Counted from the stretch's first letter, positions 8,528 to 17,709 are shown. The stretch is DNA of 64,000 nt from Rhizobium sp. BK650 (GCF_014195325.1 NZ_JACIBK010000013.1:1-64000); one strand, 5' to 3'. Notes: generated by a model not told the origin, from the letters alone. Numbers and translations: made by a program.

Positions 8528-9292
8528 TCAAATGTCAAGGATTGCTCCTTTCGGCGGTTCTGCTGCCCACTCACCGACCCCGAGCCAGTCAAGCAGTTGC
8601 ACCCGCAGCCGGTTGAAGCCAGCGCTGCCAGCCGTACGCGGCCGCGGCAGTTCGACCGTCGCCTCATGGGCCACCACGCCGTTTCGCATCACAAGCACCC
8701 TATCGGCAAGCAGCAGCGCCTCTTCGACGTCATGGGTGACAAGCAGCACGGCCTGGCGGTGTTTCTGCCACAGGTCGGCGACAAGCGCCTGCGCCTTAAG
8801 GCGGGTCAGGGCATCGAGCGCCCCGAACGGCTCGTCGAGAAGCAGAAGATCCGGATTGCGCACGAGAGCACGCGCCAGTGATGCACGCTGTGCCTCCCCG
8901 CCAGAAAGATCCTTCGGCCACGCGTCGCCTCGGTGGGTCAGCCCGACCTCCTCGAGAGCCGCGTTCGCGCTTGCACGCTTACCACCGCGTGGTAGGCCCG
9001 CGACGACGTTGCTCCAGACCCGCTTCCAAGGAAACAGTCGAGGCGACTGAAACGCCACGCCGCGGCGCGGTGAGACGAAGACCTTGCCTTCGATCTCGTG
9101 GTCGAGATCGGCGAGGATCCGCAAAAGCGTGCTCTTGCCGCAGCCGCTCGCGCCAAGCAGGGCGACGAACTCGCCCCGCCTGATATCGAGATCGAGACGA
9201 TCGATGATGCTGCGCTGCCCGAAGCGGCGTACAAGCCCGCGAACGCTGACCGAAAGACCAACCTGAGGAGGACCGGGAAAGACCATGTTCAT
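8528..9292 (-). CDS. ABC transporter ATP-binding protein, sulfonate/nitrate/taurine type
   Basis: A 254-residue ATPase. Walker A GASGCGKST (near residue 43), Q-loop, signature LSGGEAQRASLARAL, Walker B LLLLDEP and H-loop LVTHD are all intact. The start at 9292 (MNMVFPG) overlaps the permease stop by 4 nt (ATGA); the longer open frame upstream is only the shadow of the permease gene. Members of the SsuB/TauB/NrtD group power uptake of sulfonates or similar anions; the adjoining oxygenases favour a sulfur compound. Confidence 0.93.
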   Translation of the reverse strand: MNMVFPGPPQVGLSVSVRGLVRRFGQRSIIDRLDLDIRRGEFVALLGASGCGKSTLLRILADLDHEIEGKVFVSPRRGVAFQSPRLFPWKRVWSNVVAGLPRGGKRASANAALEEVGLTHRGDAWPKDLSGGEAQRASLARALVRNPDLLLLDEPFGALDALTRLKAQALVADLWQKHRQAVLLVTHDVEEALLLADRVLVMRNGVVAHEATVELPRPRTAGSAGFNRLRVQLLDWLGVGEWAAEPPKGAILDI

Positions 9293-10170
9293 GCTCCGTC
9301 GAAGCTCTGGCGCCACCTGAGCAGCACGCGCTCCAGGAGCCGGACGACAAGGTCCGCGCCAAGGCCGAGAAGCGCGTAGATAACGAGACAAAGAATGATG
9401 ATGTCGACGCGATAGACTTCTCGCGCATGGGTGATCAGATAGCCAAGGCCGCCCTGGGCATTGACGGTTTCGGCAAAGACCAGCGCGAGCCAGGCCGACC
9501 CCAACGAATAGCGCAGCCCGACAAGCAGGTTCGGCAGCGCGCCGGGCAGGATGACTTCGAAGATGAGGGCCGCACGGCCGAACGACAGCGTGCGCGCGGC
9601 CTCGACTAGGGTCTTGTCGACGTTGCGGATTCCGGCGAACGTGTTGATGTAGAGGGGGAAAGTGACGGCGAAGGCGACGAGCGCTACCTTCGGAGTCTCG
9701 TCTATCCCGAGCCAAATAATCAAGAGCGGCACGAGACCGGCCCAGGGAAGCGTGCGCGCCATGTGCATTGGCGCGTCGATCAGATCCTCGCCGACACGCA
9801 GAAGGCCAGAGATGACGGCAAGGCCAACGCCGACGACGAAGCCAATGCCGAAGCCGGTCAGAACGCGCTGAAGCGATAAAAGGAGAGCGTCCGCAAGCTC
9901 GCCGCTCGCAATCATGTCGAGGAACGTCGCTGATAGCGTCGCCGGGCCGGGAAGAAGATCCTCGGAAAACAGGCCATAGCGCGTGCCGAGCCACCACAGA
10001 CAAATCAGCGCCGCGGGGCCGAGGCACCTGCCAAGGCCTCGCGGGAGGCGGCTTTTCTTTGGTCTGCCGGCCGGAACGATGCGTTCGAGGTCGCGGAGGG
10101 CATCATGCGGAACGTACGCGCCGCTAGGGACCGGCGAATCCGCGATCGAAAAGCTCGTCACCGTCGCCAT
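9289..10170 (-). CDS. ABC transporter permease, SsuC/TauC-like
   Basis: A 293-residue inner-membrane permease with about six helices and the cytoplasmic EAA-type loop EAARTLSFGRAALIFEVILPGALP that contacts the ATPase. The family's GLGYLI segment is present near the end. The N-terminal about 45 residues are a hydrophilic extension. Its start shares bases with the SBP stop (TGATG type overlap) and its stop overlaps the ATPase start, so the three transporter genes are translationally coupled. Confidence 0.93.
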   Translation of the reverse strand: MATVTSFSIADSPVPSGAYVPHDALRDLERIVPAGRPKKSRLPRGLGRCLGPAALICLWWLGTRYGLFSEDLLPGPATLSATFLDMIASGELADALLLSLQRVLTGFGIGFVVGVGLAVISGLLRVGEDLIDAPMHMARTLPWAGLVPLLIIWLGIDETPKVALVAFAVTFPLYINTFAGIRNVDKTLVEAARTLSFGRAALIFEVILPGALPNLLVGLRYSLGSAWLALVFAETVNAQGGLGYLITHAREVYRVDIIILCLVIYALLGLGADLVVRLLERVLLRWRQSFDGA

Positions 10171-11189
10171 CAGTTCGTCTTTACCAACTTCTTGTTCTCG
10201 TCGCGGATCAGATCGCCGAAATCCTTGACGACATAATCCTCAACTTTGAAATCCCGCTTGAATTGGCCGCTGTCACGAAAATAGGCGACTTCCTTCTGCC
10301 AGCCGGAAAGCACATCCCCGTCGGTCGCGGGCACGTATTCCACCCGCGAACGGCTTGCCTGCAGGTTGGCCGCGTCGGGCGAGATCTGCGACAGCTTGGC
10401 AACCTGCTCTGCCCATTCTGTCGGATGAGCGTTAACCCAGGCCTGCGCCCGGATAATGCGGCGCGTCAGGTCCTCTAGCGCGGCCTTGCGCACCGGATCC
10501 TCGACGGCGTATGTGGGCGCGTAAAGGACGCCCGCCGTATCAATTACCTTGCTCAAGGACTGCAAAATGCGTGCGCCGTGCTGCTGCTGGGCGATCGCCG
10601 TGTTCGGGTCCCAGACGACAAAGGCGTCGACCTGAGAGTTGACCAGCGCCGACAGGCCATCGGTCGTGTTCAGGTTGAGGATCAGCTTGTTGTCGAACGG
10701 CACGCCTGCCTGCTCGAGCGCCTTAGCGAACTGGTAATGCTGCTTAGTGAAATAGGGCAAGGCAACCTTGTGTCCCTTGAGATCGGCAACGCCTTTTAGC
10801 GGTGAATCGCCACGCACGAGAATGGCGCTGCCACTCTCCTTGCGTTCCCAGGCGCCGGCAAGGATCGTCACTTTCACGCCATTGGCGATCGCCGCAAGCA
10901 CACCGGTATCGCCTCCAGCCGCAATGTCGACATGACCGGCCCGCAGCGCTTCGACGAGCGGCGGCGTCGAATCAAAATCAGCCCAGTTAATCTTGTAGGG
11001 CAGGTTTTCGATCTCGTTTGCAGCGATCAGCTGGCGGTGCAGGCCTGTCTTGTTGGGCGTACCGACCGTCAGGGTCAGATCGCTCAGATGCGGAGCGCTC
11101 TGGGCCAGTGATGCGGTTGCGAATGAGCCTGAAAAGGCAATTGCAAAGCCCGCGCGGCGGATCAGCCTGATGATGCGCTTAAGTCTCAT
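10170..11189 (-). CDS. ABC transporter substrate-binding protein, SsuA/aliphatic sulfonate-like
   Basis: A 339-residue periplasmic binding protein with a basic, hydrophobic signal peptide (RLIRRAGFAIAFSGSF, cleavage after ASLAQ). Characteristic family segments include VAAGGDTGVL-like ligand-loop residues (IAAGGDTGVLAAIANG), LKGHKVALPYFT and FVVWDPNTA. A strong AGGAGGG site precedes the ATG. It is the first gene of the leftward transporter/monooxygenase unit; its promoter must lie in the 233-nt region shared divergently with the rhodanese gene. Ligand probably a sulfonate or related ester (inference). Confidence 0.9.
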   Translation of the reverse strand: MRLKRIIRLIRRAGFAIAFSGSFATASLAQSAPHLSDLTLTVGTPNKTGLHRQLIAANEIENLPYKINWADFDSTPPLVEALRAGHVDIAAGGDTGVLAAIANGVKVTILAGAWERKESGSAILVRGDSPLKGVADLKGHKVALPYFTKQHYQFAKALEQAGVPFDNKLILNLNTTDGLSALVNSQVDAFVVWDPNTAIAQQQHGARILQSLSKVIDTAGVLYAPTYAVEDPVRKAALEDLTRRIIRAQAWVNAHPTEWAEQVAKLSQISPDAANLQASRSRVEYVPATDGDVLSGWQKEVAYFRDSGQFKRDFKVEDYVVKDFGDLIRDENKKLVKTN

Positions 11190-11422
11190 TTCGTCCCTCC
11201 TGGCCGGTCGGCCTTGTCCCCGCGCCTCTTTCGATGACGCTTTTCATGAGCATCGAACCTACGAGAGAGGGCAAATCATGGTAAGGAAATATTCTCTATA
11301 GATTTAATAGATTATGGAATTGCTTTTCTCCATCTGCTCCCCCTCCGGATCGGCCGACTTCGAAATCACGTCAAGGGGCCGCTAGTCTTGCTTCGTCACC
11401 TATAGCGAACAAGGAGCTGACG
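11190..11422. promoter_or_regulatory. Divergent promoter region of sulfur operon and rhodanese gene
   Basis: Non-coding 233-nt region between outward-facing genes. It contains an AT-rich block near 11281-11325 (ATTCTCTATAGATTTAATAG) where leftward or rightward -10 elements could lie. No operator was recognised. Confidence 0.4.
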
Positions 11423-12517
11423 ATGAGCCAGAAGACGATTTCCCGGGACACGTTCAAGCGGTGGCTTGCAGATGGAAACGAGCTTGCTGTACTCGACATC
11501 CGCGCGCCCGATGTCGTCGGCTACGCCTCGCCCCTTTTTGCCACTAATCTTCCGGCCGAAAGAGTCGCAAGTGAGCTTTCGCGCTTCGTGCCGCGAAAGG
11601 TCGTGCGCACCGTCCTCGCCGACGGCGGCGATGGAACTGCCGAACGTCTCGTTATCGAGCTTTCGGCGACGGGCTGGGTGAACATCTTCGCGCTCGACGG
11701 CGGCATTCCAGGCTGGACGGCAGATGGCAACGGGGCAACATTGCCGACGTTCGATGTGCCGGGCGTCGACTTTACGCTTGCCGTGAAGAAAGAGAAGGGC
11801 ACGCCGGTGACCTCGGCCCAAGAACTAAAAAGGCTGCGCGAGGCCGGTGAAGATTTCATCGTCATCGATACTCGCACCGTGGCCGAGTTCGCGCGCGAAC
11901 ACGTGCCGGGAGCAGTCAGCGTGCCCGGTGCAGAACTGCTCTTGCGCTTCAAGGATGTGGTGCCCTCCGAAACGACGCAGGTCATCGTCTCCTGCGCCGG
12001 CCTGCCGCGCGCCATCCTTGGGGCGCAGACCCTGATCGATGCCAAGGTTCCAAACAAGGTCTCCTATCTTCATGACGGCACCAAGGCCTGGACCGCTGCC
12101 GGTTACAGTCTGGAAACCGGCCGGACTCGCATCTTCGGCGGGGCGAGCGATGCGGCGGTCGAATTTGCCCGCCGGCAGATTACCGTCTTGAGCAGCGCCG
12201 ACCATTTCCCCGAAATCGATATCGACACGGCCAGAAGCTGGTCTGCCGATCCAAACCGCACGACCTACCTGCTGGACGTCAGGACACCGGAGGAATTCGA
12301 AAGCGGCCATCTCGACGGCTCGCTCTCCTCTGAGGGCGGCCAATTGCTCGGTGTTGCCTATCGGACGATCGCAGTCAGAGGCGCGCGGGTGGTGCTCATC
12401 GATGACCTTTTGGGCGCTCGCGCGCGCATCGTTGCCCACTGGCTGCAAAGGCGCGGCTACGAGATCGCCATCCTCCTCGTCGATTTCAGTGCACACGAAC
12501 TAAGCAATGTTGCCTGA
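11423..12517 (+). CDS. Multi-domain rhodanese-like protein (three repeats, one active-site Cys)
   Basis: A 364-residue cytoplasmic protein with AGGAG ribosome site. Three rhodanese folds are visible: residues about 8-100 (LAVLDIRAPDVVGY), 130-225 (FIVIDTRTVAEFAREHVPGA) and 265-355 (YLLDVRTPEEFESGHLDGS). Only the middle repeat keeps a Cys at the active-loop position (VIVSCAGLPRA); the equivalent positions in the first and third read ADGG and IDDL. Rhodaneses move sulfane sulfur; adjacency to the organosulfur operon suggests it handles the sulfur released. Relatives with a fourth repeat exist, so the protein may be shortened at its end. Confidence 0.85.
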   Translation: MSQKTISRDTFKRWLADGNELAVLDIRAPDVVGYASPLFATNLPAERVASELSRFVPRKVVRTVLADGGDGTAERLVIELSATGWVNIFALDGGIPGWTADGNGATLPTFDVPGVDFTLAVKKEKGTPVTSAQELKRLREAGEDFIVIDTRTVAEFAREHVPGAVSVPGAELLLRFKDVVPSETTQVIVSCAGLPRAILGAQTLIDAKVPNKVSYLHDGTKAWTAAGYSLETGRTRIFGGASDAAVEFARRQITVLSSADHFPEIDIDTARSWSADPNRTTYLLDVRTPEEFESGHLDGSLSSEGGQLLGVAYRTIAVRGARVVLIDDLLGARARIVAHWLQRRGYEIAILLVDFSAHELSNVA

Positions 12518-13009
12518 AGCCAACGAGGCATCGCATGCCAACTGTTCGACAACTGCCGCGCTGGCAGCCTTCCGGCGTCTGTGCCGAGAGCTTCCCAAAG
12601 GGGCCTTGGAGCTCAAACGCACTTCAGTGAGCCGGCCAGCCTGCCTGCGAACATCCAGAGGACAACGAGATTGATGACCAAAGCAAAAACGACTGGCGAA
12701 GCTTGATAGGTCAAAGAGCAGGCGTGATCGGCCGAAAGGGCTTCGTGGTGCCGTCAATACTAGATCTGTCGATCGGCGTTCTTTTGAAAAGTCTCCTTAC
12801 CGTCATCGGCATTTCCGATCTCCTGAAGATCACCCCGACCGAACAGGTTTGGCCTCTGCTTGCGAGATGGATCCATTTCGCGAGCGTAAAGATGGGAAAA
12901 ATTTCTACGAAATGGCGCTAGCCGAGAAGATTCTGGGATCCGTTCCGCCACAATCCTGAAACCGACCCAAAGTCGGATCAGTTGCTGCGAGGCCTTATGG
13001 AGTGGCGCC
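12518..13009. other. Gap without recognisable gene
   Basis: Frames on both strands are short or low in sense. A plus-strand frame 12703-12921 reads SIGVLLKSLLTVIGISDLLK and could be a membrane-segment relic, but has no ribosome site or recognised family. Confidence 0.4.
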
Positions 13010-13207
13010 ATGTCGAAGCAGGTCATCCAATATGCCGGTTCGCCGGTCGGCATTGTCGTGCCGAACAACGGCGAGCTGAAGTTCATCGCCGTCAAATACG
13101 AAGTCTACGATCTCGATGAGCAACGGTTTACGTCGGCGTTAGAGGTCCTGCGCGCCATCCACGCGCTTATGGCGAGCCGGGAGACGATACCGAGGCAGGC
13201 GGCCTGA
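13010..13207 (+). CDS. Small hypothetical protein, 65 aa
   Basis: Compact beta/alpha protein (QYAGSPVGIVVPNNGELKFIAVKYEVYDL, quoted in part, then DEQRFTSALEVLRAIHAL). A GGAG site lies 8 nt before the ATG. It resembles a small protein type seen in rhizobia with the VGIVVP and LKFIAVK core; function unknown. The next small gene follows after 13 nt, so they probably form a pair. Confidence 0.6.
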   Translation: MSKQVIQYAGSPVGIVVPNNGELKFIAVKYEVYDLDEQRFTSALEVLRAIHALMASRETIPRQAA

Positions 13208-13220
13208 GGAGAGAGCTGCA

Positions 13221-13409
13221 ATGGGACGTTTACGACGCGTGCTTCGATTGACGGCACGTCATAACGAGCTCGAACGGGGTCTCGTCGTCAACGCGTTTCG
13301 CGCCTTGGTTCTCGATGATTTCGACGCAAGTTTTGCGGAGGAAGAGATGCGCACGAGCCTGCGGGAGGTTTCTGATGAGATTCTTCTCGTGGGAAGCCGA
13401 TCAGGCTAG
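13221..13409 (+). CDS. Small hypothetical protein, 62 aa
   Basis: Begins MGRLRRVLRLTARHNELERG with a GAGGAGAGAG ribosome site. Basic N-terminus, acidic amphipathic helix in the middle (DDFDASFAEEEMRTSL). No domain recognised. Follows the 65-residue gene closely, suggesting co-expression. Confidence 0.5.
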   Translation: MGRLRRVLRLTARHNELERGLVVNAFRALVLDDFDASFAEEEMRTSLREVSDEILLVGSRSG

Positions 13410-13505
13410 GGGCATCGATTTCTGGTCATTGAGCCTAGCTGTAAATCGGCACTTCGAAGGCAATCGATCGCGGGGATCGCCGAGATGATCCCTGCACTGG
13501 TGTCA

Positions 13506-14486
13506 TCAGTCACGGGCGACAAGATTGTCTGATTGGATTTTGCGAGCGCCGCTCCGGTCGTTTCCACCCTTGATCCCGAAAGCCGCCATCGCCGTCTCGC
13601 TGCACCCGGCCTCCTCAAGGAGTCTTTGGGCGAGCTCTGTTGACGACGCGCCTATCAGTCCGTCCGGCCGCACGAGGTGGAATGATACGTGATTGTCTAT
13701 TTCCCTGTCGCAGATCCGCACGAGGCGGCCGGACGCCATTGCAGCATCAGACAGCGGCGGCCGAGCCAATGCGACACCGACGCCCTGCTGGCAGGCGTCA
13801 ATAACAAGATTGTAGTCCTCGAAGCGACGGTCCTGACCTCGGGGCAAATAATGCACATTCTCGACAGCGAGCCAGCGCCGCCAGCCCTCGATGTTGGAAT
13901 CATGCAAGATCGGCAAGGTCAGGATCGATTGCCCGTCGCAGTTTCGGCCGAGTTGCACGGCGAGCGAAGGCGTAGCGATCGGAAAGGATTTCTCCTGCCA
14001 GAGCGCTATGGCCCGTACCCCCGCCCATGGCCCCTTGCCGCACCGAATGGCAAGATCCGTTCCCTCGCCAAGATCTGCGAGCCGATGCTCCAGGGACAGA
14101 TCGATGTGGAGGTCGTCGCGCTCAAGCTTTGCTAACCGGGCAAATAACCACAGCGATGCGACAGACGGTGTCACGGAAAGGCGCACTGTCGTTTTGTGCC
14201 GGCGCGGGATCCATCGCTCGTCGGTCCCGCTAAGAAGGGAAAGCGCCTCCTGAGCACGAGCAAAAAATCGTATGCCCTCCGGCGTAAGCGCGACACCCCT
14301 GGCCTGCCGGACGAAAAGACGAACGCCGAGCCACCGCTCCAGGCGCAAGATCTGCCGGGATACTGCCCCATGGGTGATTCCCGCATCCTTTGCGGCAGCG
14401 GAGAACGATCCGAGACGCGCGGCCCGCGAGAAGGTCTCGAGCGTATCGAGCGGCGGAAGGATTTGCGAGCTGTGAACCATGGACAC
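13506..14486 (-). CDS. LysR-family transcriptional regulator
   Basis: A 326-residue LysR protein (GcvA-like). The N-terminal winged helix-turn-helix covers residues about 14-73 (LETFSRAARLGSFSAAAKDAG, shown in part; VSRQILRLERWLGVRLF), followed by the effector-binding fold. It is transcribed divergently from the DMT transporter with a 76-nt intergenic region, the standard LysR target layout, so it likely controls that exporter. Confidence 0.9.
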   Translation of the reverse strand: MSMVHSSQILPPLDTLETFSRAARLGSFSAAAKDAGITHGAVSRQILRLERWLGVRLFVRQARGVALTPEGIRFFARAQEALSLLSGTDERWIPRRHKTTVRLSVTPSVASLWLFARLAKLERDDLHIDLSLEHRLADLGEGTDLAIRCGKGPWAGVRAIALWQEKSFPIATPSLAVQLGRNCDGQSILTLPILHDSNIEGWRRWLAVENVHYLPRGQDRRFEDYNLVIDACQQGVGVALARPPLSDAAMASGRLVRICDREIDNHVSFHLVRPDGLIGASSTELAQRLLEEAGCSETAMAAFGIKGGNDRSGARKIQSDNLVARD

Positions 14487-14562
14487 ATCAGAACATCGAT
14501 TACGGTGCTTTTCAAGCCTGGTCTAAGAGGCTTATTTGCTCCATCTGCAAAGGGAGCAGAGC

Positions 14563-15459
14563 ATGAGCGCGATAACCGAAAACATCAAAACCTCATCGAA
14601 ATCTTATCTGCCGGCCTTTCTGGCAATTATTGTCACGATCGTCTTCTGGGCATCTTCCTTCGTTGTCATCCGCGTCTGCCTTGGACCTTTGACACCTGTC
14701 GAACTTGCAACCGCTCGATACGTAACAGCGGGCCTTATTGCACTTGGCTATCTGGCATTTGGCTGGACCATGCCGAGCATCAAGGACCTCGTTCGTATTT
14801 CGATCGCCGCCGTGCTTTTTATCGCGGCCTATGCGGTTCTCCTCAATACCGGCGAGCAGACCGTGCCAGCAGGACCTGCGAGCTTCATCATCAATACAAT
14901 GCCGGTGTTTACGGCATTGATCGCCACCTTTGCTCTTGGAGAGCGTTTCGGTATCTGGGGATGGATCGGTACGACCGTCTCGTTTCTCGGTGTTGCCTTG
15001 ATCGCTGTCGGCGCGGGCGGAGGGTTCCGCCTTGACCCCAACGCCGTTCTCATTCTCGGCGCGGCTATATGCTCTGCGATTGCCAGCGTCCTGCAAAAGC
15101 CCGTTCTTGATCGCATGCCGGCATTGACCGTGACTGCATGGATATTGCTCATAGGTTCCGTTCCGCTCCTGCCAGCGGTTCCTGCAACCGTCGGGGCTCT
15201 TCTTGCTGCTCCGGCAGTCGTCAACTGGAGCGTCGCCTATCTGGTGATCTTCCCGACAGCTGTCGCTTATGTCACCTGGGCAATCGCTTTGAAGCGGCTT
15301 TCGGCCGCGCGGGCGACGAATTTTCTCTATGGCGTACCGCCGACGGCGACGCTGATCGGTTTCCTCTGGCTGGGGGAAACGCCTTCGGCAATCGGTGCAG
15401 CCGGCGGCGTCATGGCGATCCTCGGCGTCGTTATCGTCAATATCATGCGGCGAAGGTAG
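14563..15459 (+). CDS. DMT-superfamily (EamA) transporter
   Basis: A 298-residue inner-membrane protein with ten predicted helices in two EamA repeats (FWASSFVVIRVCLGPLTPVE; PAGPASFIINTMPVFTALIA). Start MSAITEN at 14563 has a GGGAG site; an in-frame ATG 9 codons upstream lacks one. The family exports amino acids and metabolites; substrate unknown. The divergent LysR gene next door is the probable regulator. Confidence 0.9.
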   Translation: MSAITENIKTSSKSYLPAFLAIIVTIVFWASSFVVIRVCLGPLTPVELATARYVTAGLIALGYLAFGWTMPSIKDLVRISIAAVLFIAAYAVLLNTGEQTVPAGPASFIINTMPVFTALIATFALGERFGIWGWIGTTVSFLGVALIAVGAGGGFRLDPNAVLILGAAICSAIASVLQKPVLDRMPALTVTAWILLIGSVPLLPAVPATVGALLAAPAVVNWSVAYLVIFPTAVAYVTWAIALKRLSAARATNFLYGVPPTATLIGFLWLGETPSAIGAAGGVMAILGVVIVNIMRRR

Positions 15460-15626
15460 GCATCCGGCATCGAGGAAGGAATGCTTCGATTGTTTTTGCG
15501 AAACGTCAGCACCGTCGTAAAGCGGATGTAGCCGATCAGAGGCGCCGCAATCTGGTCGGTCCAGTTGGCGCGCTGAGAGTTTGCGGACCTTACAACATTC
15601 GCGCGAAAGCGAACGAAGCTAAAACA

Positions 15627-16634
15627 TCAGAATTGCAGCACCACTTTGCCGAAGTTTGAGCCGGCCGCAAAAAAGCGCATCGCCTTTTCAACGTCTGCCC
15701 AAGGAAAGACGCGGCTGATTACCGGCTTCAGATCGACGGCCTCGATGGCACGGTTCATCGCTTCGAAGGATTCGCGAGAGCCGACGGGAATGCCACGCAC
15801 ATCGACCTGCTTGCGGAAAATGTCGAGAGGATTGATCATGCCCTCCGACCCGCCCAAGTAGCCGATCACATTGATTTGGCCGCGGCGGGCCGCTGCCTTC
15901 AGCGATTGCTCGAAGCTCTCGGGGCCTCCGACCTCGATGATGTGATCGACGCCGCGCCCGTCGGTCATCTCAACCACCAAGCTCGACCAGTCGGGGTTGC
16001 GCCGGTAGTTGATGCCGTTCGCTGCGCCGAGTGCTCTTGCCCGCTCCAGCTTCTCGTCGCTACTGGAGGTAACGATGACGCGAGCACCGGCTGCACGTGC
16101 GATCTGCAGGGCAAAAAGGGATACGCCGCCGGTTCCCTGGACGAGAACGGTCTCTCCGGCCCTGATGCGCCCTTCGCTTACCAGCGCGTGCCATGCGGTT
16201 ACTGCCGCGCACGGCAGCGTCGCAGCCTCGATGTCGGTCAGGTTGCGAGGCGCGAAGACGGCCCCCTGTTCATCGAGCACGGCATATTCGGAAAGAAGGC
16301 CGTCAAGCGGGCCCCCGCGCTGGTAGGAGGGTTCGGCCATCCGGAAGGAACCGCCGATCCAGCGTTGCCAGAATGTTGCGCAAACCCTGTCGCCGACTTT
16401 GAACCGCGTGACATCCTCGCCAATTGCGACCACCTCGCCCACTCCGTCCGACAGAGGTACGAGGGGGAGCTTAATGGCGGTGTGGTAACGGCCCTCGACA
16501 ATTTCGAGATCGCGATAGTTAAGCGCGGTTGCCTTGACCTGGATCAGGATTTCCTGGCGTCTCGGCTGCGGTATCGCACGCTCCTCAAAGGTCAGACCAT
16601 CAAAACCTGTTTGTTTGAGGATGATTGCTTTCAT
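15627..16634 (-). CDS. MDR-superfamily NAD(P)-dependent alcohol dehydrogenase / quinone oxidoreductase
   Basis: A 335-residue two-domain enzyme: GroES-like N-terminal domain (ALNYRDLEIVEGRY, PLSDGVGEV, VGDRV) and Rossmann domain (LVQGTGGVSLFALQIARAAGA near residue 155, quoted in part). The structural zinc Cys cluster is missing, pointing to the zinc-independent quinone-oxidoreductase-like branch. AGGAGA ribosome site. Divergent from a LysR gene with a palindrome between them. Confidence 0.9.
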   Translation of the reverse strand: MKAIILKQTGFDGLTFEERAIPQPRRQEILIQVKATALNYRDLEIVEGRYHTAIKLPLVPLSDGVGEVVAIGEDVTRFKVGDRVCATFWQRWIGGSFRMAEPSYQRGGPLDGLLSEYAVLDEQGAVFAPRNLTDIEAATLPCAAVTAWHALVSEGRIRAGETVLVQGTGGVSLFALQIARAAGARVIVTSSSDEKLERARALGAANGINYRRNPDWSSLVVEMTDGRGVDHIIEVGGPESFEQSLKAAARRGQINVIGYLGGSEGMINPLDIFRKQVDVRGIPVGSRESFEAMNRAIEAVDLKPVISRVFPWADVEKAMRFFAAGSNFGKVVLQF

Positions 16635-16698
16635 CTAATTTCTCCTGGCTGACGTTCGGTAGCACTAGAGTGGGCTTGAACTCGATCACATTCAAATT

Positions 16699-16720
16699 CA
16701 TAATGATCAATATCATTATG
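16699..16720. promoter_or_regulatory. 9-bp inverted repeat operator between MDR and LysR genes
   Basis: CATAATGAT and ATCATTATG form a perfect inverted repeat with a 4-nt spacer, 10 nt before the LysR start and 65 nt from the MDR start. AT-rich dyads of this kind are the usual binding sites of LysR proteins, so it is probably bound by the adjacent regulator for autocontrol and control of the dehydrogenase (inference). Confidence 0.55.
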
Positions 16721-16730
16721 CGGTGGAATC

Positions 16731-17597
16731 ATGTTTGACGAGATGCGCACATTCGTGCTGTTTGCCGAGGAAGGCTCGGTGCAGAAAGTGGCCCTACGCT
16801 TGCCGCTGACCCAGCCCGCGGTCAGCCGCCAGATCCAGCGGCTTGAACAAGCTCTTGGCGTGACTTTGCTCGACCGCCGGCAGAAGCCGCCTGTCCTGAC
16901 CTCGGCGGGATTGGACGTACTCGCTCGCAGCCGTGACATCCTGGCTGCCTTCGAAAGAATGAAGGCAGTCGCGGCGGCGCCGGAGCCGGATGGCCTGTTC
17001 CGGCTTGGAGTAGCAAAGGGACTTGTCCATGATAGCCTCGCAGGCGAACTCGCAGCCGCGACGGCCCGGTTTCCGAAGGTTTCGATGCGCCTGAAATCGG
17101 CGTGGAGCCATGAGCTTGCCGAGGAGTTCCGGCTGGGCCATCTCGATGCCGCACTCCTGCTGTCAGACGGATCGCGTTATCAGAATGCCGAACATATCGG
17201 CGGTGAGAGGCTGGTCGTAATTGGCCAAGCCGGCGTCGCGGCTGATCCGGAAAAGAGGGTATGGGTGCTGTGCCCCGAACCGTGCGCGGCCCGCCATCGC
17301 CTTGCAGATCTGCTCGCTTGCGAGCGCAAGACCCTGGTGATCGCCGCTGAGGTCGAGGATGCCAGCATGCAGCTTGCGCTCGTGCGTAAAGGCTTCGGTC
17401 TCGGACTGATGCCGCGGCGGCTGTTTGAGGCCGCCGCTTCTACCGGTATCGAAGAGATCAGCCTCGGGGAAAAGGAGCTGCGTCTCGACGTCACGATGCT
17501 GCGCTCCCCGCATCTCACGTCAATGGTCAAGGTCGCCGACGCCGTCTCGGATATCGCGCGCGCATTTATCACCGGCACGTCCGCCGTGGTCGGCTGA
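16731..17597 (+). CDS. LysR-family transcriptional regulator
   Basis: A 288-residue LysR protein with the DNA-binding domain at residues 1-60 (FVLFAEEGSVQKVALRLPLT, QPAVSRQIQRLEQALGVTLL) and the shorter effector domain after it. Divergent from the MDR dehydrogenase, sharing a 96-nt region with the inverted repeat described separately. Confidence 0.9.
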   Translation: MFDEMRTFVLFAEEGSVQKVALRLPLTQPAVSRQIQRLEQALGVTLLDRRQKPPVLTSAGLDVLARSRDILAAFERMKAVAAAPEPDGLFRLGVAKGLVHDSLAGELAAATARFPKVSMRLKSAWSHELAEEFRLGHLDAALLLSDGSRYQNAEHIGGERLVVIGQAGVAADPEKRVWVLCPEPCAARHRLADLLACERKTLVIAAEVEDASMQLALVRKGFGLGLMPRRLFEAAASTGIEEISLGEKELRLDVTMLRSPHLTSMVKVADAVSDIARAFITGTSAVVG

Positions 17598-17709
17598 ATG
17601 GGTCAATCGAATAGGCAGGCGGACATCAGCCATGTCTGCCTTAGGCGCAATATGGGCCTGGCCAAGGGGACTATGCCAAGTTGAACCGGCGGGAGCTTGG
17701 GCCAGTTCG

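Noticed and set aside
8528..10027. One 499-residue minus-strand ORF covering the ATPase gene
   Set aside because: Its first 245 residues are the permease gene read in another frame (Arg/Pro-rich). The ATPase starts at 9292 with the ATGA overlap.
12703..12921. 72-aa ORF with hydrophobic segment
   Set aside because: No ribosome site, no family resemblance, and the surrounding region lacks coding character.
14196..15035. 279-residue plus-strand ORF
   Set aside because: Covers the LysR start antisense and the DMT gene out of frame; no sense.
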